64,000 nucleotides of DNA from Rhodococcoides trifolii (GTDB taxonomy: Bacteria > Actinomycetota > Actinomycetes > Mycobacteriales > Mycobacteriaceae): assembly GCF_014635345.1 (NCBI RefSeq), contig NZ_BMCU01000006.1, positions 310,001 to 374,000 on the forward strand. Reading direction: 5' to 3'. This document shows, one piece after another, positions 61,933 to 64,000 of this stretch. Within the stretch, counting starts at the first letter, position 1. Every line of letters begins with the position of its first letter. The notes below the pieces were generated by a model. That model was not told where the DNA came from. It made no database searches and saw only the letters and a list, made by a program, of their open reading frames with translations. Both the position numbers and the translations under genes were made by a program.

Positions 61933-62493
61933 ATGACCGAGGACGATCCCAGCCACGCCTCCTGCGACGACCTAGGGGACTGGCGCGCTCCGCTACAGGT
62001 GGACGGCCCCGCCGCCTCGGTAGAACCGGTGTGCCACCTGGTCGTGGGGTTCGACCGGCACCCAGCAAGCCACGCTGCCTTGACCTACGCGATGGACCTT
62101 GCCGGTCGACTGAACGCGTTCCTGCATGTAGCGCACATCGTCGACACCGATGACCTGCCGATCGACCCGGACAGCGACGACTGGGAACAACGCATCGCCG
62201 ACGCTGTCGAACAAGAGCGCCGCGAGGCATGCGCGATGCTGGCCGCCATCCCCGGGAACTGGGCGTTCTACTCGAGGCGGGGCAACCCGGCTCGACTGTT
62301 GACCACGATCGCCGACGCCAACGACGCCCTGATGATCATCATCGGTACCACCCGCGGCGGGATGATGTCACTGGTGGAGAGGGCCGTCGGCGAATCGGTG
62401 TCCGCGACACTCGCCCGCCACGCCCACCGCCCGGTCCTCCTCGTCCCCGCTACCGATAGGCAGCATAGTGACGCAGCCCAAACACGCCGGTGA
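61933..62493 (+). CDS. universal stress protein (UspA family)
   Basis: This 186-aa protein has one Usp domain: HLVVGFDRHPASHAALTYAMDLAG, later DALMIIIGTTRGGMMSLVERAVGESVSATLARHAHRPVLLVP, including the G-x-x-G-x9-G(S) nucleotide-binding pattern in altered form. The ATG at 61933 has GAGGAG upstream (61921-61926). A 16-base unit (ATGAGGAGAAAACAAT) occurs twice in tandem at 61903-61934, so an earlier ATG at 61903 is also possible. It belongs to the fluoride operon. Confidence 0.8.
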   Translation: MTEDDPSHASCDDLGDWRAPLQVDGPAASVEPVCHLVVGFDRHPASHAALTYAMDLAGRLNAFLHVAHIVDTDDLPIDPDSDDWEQRIADAVEQERREACAMLAAIPGNWAFYSRRGNPARLLTTIADANDALMIIIGTTRGGMMSLVERAVGESVSATLARHAHRPVLLVPATDRQHSDAAQTRR

Positions 62494-63050
62494 CCCATCC
62501 GCCGCACCGGGTTCCCGCCGCGCGCTTCCAGAAAGAAATCCACCGAACCGCCACGACCATCGATGGGGGGCGTGTCGGTTCGTTGTCGCGTTCGGGACGG
62601 TCAGCATGCTCGCGGACTTCGTCTACGAAGGTGCCCGCTCGATCACCGGCCCCCTCGCCTCGCGGGGGGCTACCGCCTTCGTCGTCGGGGTGTGGTCACC
62701 GCATCCGACGAGGTCGCAGCGCTGATGGTGCGCTCGGTCTCCGGCCCGGTGGCATACACCAAGCCGCCGCTTCTGGGCGTCGACGTTTCCGGTTACGCCC
62801 ACCCCGTCATCGCCGTGCACTTCCTCTGGATCGCCGGCGCACTGGCGCGTCTGCGTTCTCGTGATCGACGAACGGAGCGGCAAAGCCATCCGTTCCCCAG
62901 CCGAAAACCGATCTGCTCTACGACATTCGATTCCCGCGTCGCTCACCGTCGTTCCCGCAATCCAGGTCATCGCAGTGGCCGCCCTACTCGCCACCGGTCG
63001 TCGCCGCACCTGGCACCCCACCGTCCATCCCACGCAACCCAACCAAGGAA
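62468..63050 (+). pseudogene. decayed MFS transporter
   Basis: Pieces of an MFS transporter appear in different frames: FVVAFGTVSMLADFVYEGARSITGPL...GATAFVVGV, then VVTASDEVAALMVRSVSGPVA, then YAHPVIAVHFLWIAGAL, then VIDERSGKAIRSPAE, and finally PAIQVIAVAALLATGRR near the end. The middle of the protein is missing. Frameshifts and a large deletion make the gene non-functional. Intact relatives often accompany crcB-usp clusters. Confidence 0.6.
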
Positions 63051-63058
63051 AGTCACCT

Positions 63059-63739
63059 ATGTTTCCTGCTCGTCCGTGGATTCGGCCGTTTGCCGCCGCT
63101 CTGCTCGCATTTGCCGCACTGCTCGCCGCCGGCACTCTCGCCTCCACCACTGCTGTGACAGAGGCGGGTCTGCGGTTCCACGACCGTATCGCCCTTCATC
63201 GCGCCGGCTGGGCCACTGCCCTCGCCGAATTTGTCACGGACTGCGCACAACCGGTCGTCGGAATCGTGGTGGCGATCGGTATCGCCGCATGGCTCACGTG
63301 GAGAGGCCGACGGGTCGACGCGGCATGGGCCCTGGCAGTGATGGCATCTACCCTCGTCGTGTCGACAATCGCGAAATACAGCATCCGCGAACCCCGTCCC
63401 CCGCAACGGTTCTGGCTGATTCCTCCCGACACCGTGTGGTCGTTCCCGTCTGGACATACAGCGGTGGCTGCGGCCATGATCGGGCTTGTGGTCCTGCTCA
63501 CCGCTCGGGCGCACGTAATTGTCCGGCGGTTGGCCCGCACGACATCAGTGCTGTTCGCGCTCGCCGTCGCTGCCTCCCGGCTGTACCTCGGCGTACATTT
63601 CCCGCTCGACGTCGCCGCGAGCATTCTTGCCGCCAGCACTGCGCTCCTCGCACTGTGGACCATGTGGTCGATCCCTCCGGTCCGACACTGGGTCAATGTC
63701 CGGCTCGGACCGACCCCTCAGGCAGCCTCACCCGACTGA
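63059..63739 (+). CDS. PAP2-family phosphatase
   Basis: This 226-aa membrane protein starts at an ATG with AAGGAAAG upstream. It has the three PAP2 motifs: KYSIREPRP, FPSGHTAV and SRLYLGVHFPLD, plus six hydrophobic helices. Such enzymes remove phosphate from lipid phosphates such as undecaprenyl diphosphate or phosphatidic acid. The substrate cannot be told from the sequence. Confidence 0.88.
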   Translation: MFPARPWIRPFAAALLAFAALLAAGTLASTTAVTEAGLRFHDRIALHRAGWATALAEFVTDCAQPVVGIVVAIGIAAWLTWRGRRVDAAWALAVMASTLVVSTIAKYSIREPRPPQRFWLIPPDTVWSFPSGHTAVAAAMIGLVVLLTARAHVIVRRLARTTSVLFALAVAASRLYLGVHFPLDVAASILAASTALLALWTMWSIPPVRHWVNVRLGPTPQAASPD

Positions 63740-64000
63740 TCGCGGACCCACTCCGACTCCGAGCACTACGTGACGGGAAGGTGAATACAAGTCCGCCGTC
63801 GACCGTCCGCGGCTGGTAGCGCAGGTGAGGATCGTTGCCCACAACTCGATACCCTCAGGTTGGTCAGCCGTTGAGAGCGTGCACGCCGACGGGGCCTTCA
63901 TCTCGCTGAGAGGCGTCAGGTCTAGACGGATGAGCGCCCGGACGTCCGGGCGCGGTCTCGCTGGGAACATGGCCCGACGTTAGCCCCAGCACCTGCGTGG
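63740..64000. other. right edge of the window
   Basis: No gene is supported in the last 261 bases. A minus-strand frame (63728-63970) has no recognisable domain. Confidence 0.25.

Noticed and set aside
1-64000. CRISPR arrays, tRNA and rRNA genes
   Set aside because: No regularly spaced repeats, cloverleaf with CCA-type end, or rRNA core sequence was seen in a manual scan; a tRNAscan/CRISPR search would settle it.

Overview
The window is high-GC actinobacterial DNA. A Lsr2 homologue, a perfect Rhodococcus/Mycobacterium-type LexA box, CsoR-type copper operators, many GTG starts and a MobF/TraA relaxase point to Rhodococcus, Gordonia or a close Mycobacteriales relative. No rRNA, tRNA, CRISPR array or replication initiator was recognised. 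The dominance of mobile, partition and conflict genes suggests a large plasmid or an integrated conjugative element with accessory DNA. The genus and plasmid status are inference.

Region 1 (1-18 kb): a five-gene, tightly overlapping operon (1993-11750) encodes a DUF4132 protein, a MoxR-type AAA+ ATPase, a DUF5682 protein, a VWA protein and a SWIM zinc-finger protein. This is the gene content of the E. coli yehI/yehL/yehM/yehP/yehQ cluster and of MoxR-VWA conflict systems. It is flanked by two related hypothetical genes (21-1178 and 13783-14664), a DUF6745 gene pair and a DUF2716 gene. A double-HNH protein with seven alternating zinc knuckles follows, then a DUF4190-like membrane protein.

Region 2 (18.5-26 kb): a probable defence module. 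A 1709-aa STAND/NACHT ATPase has an N-terminal Mrr-like nuclease domain. It is followed by a HEPN/RES protein broken by a frameshift and a convergent HEPN-like protein. The last two genes are visibly lower in GC. An IS3-family remnant marks the right edge.

Region 3 (26.5-31.6 kb): plasmid-type backbone. It holds an XRE regulator divergent from an excisionase-like gene, then an overlapping operon of parA, a small ParB-like gene, a 44-aa ORF, a 117-aa gene and a DUF2637 membrane protein. Opposite lies a Lsr2 gene split by one in-frame ochre codon.

Region 4 (31.8-39.5 kb): an IS110-family element whose long upstream region recurs as an orphan copy at 39.23-39.44 kb. Between the copies are an NTF2/thioredoxin/ankyrin fusion protein and a copper island: copZ, a copB-type ATPase, csoR, a DUF305 lipoprotein and a small DUF6153-like protein. 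Three near-identical CsoR palindromes link the two copper operons.

Region 5 (39.8-53 kb): transfer-associated backbone. It has small plasmid genes, a TmrB-like ATP-binding protein, a SOS-controlled ImuA'-like RecA-fold gene, a 1930-aa MobF relaxase-helicase and a tyrosine recombinase.

Region 6 (53-64 kb): cargo. It includes a DUF4238 gene, a membrane protein with a YtrA-type GntR repressor, an SdpI-like protein, a truncated MFS gene cut by a Tn402/Tn5053-type terminal inverted repeat, and a fluoride-riboswitch operon (crcB-crcB-usp) followed by a decayed MFS gene and a PAP2 phosphatase.
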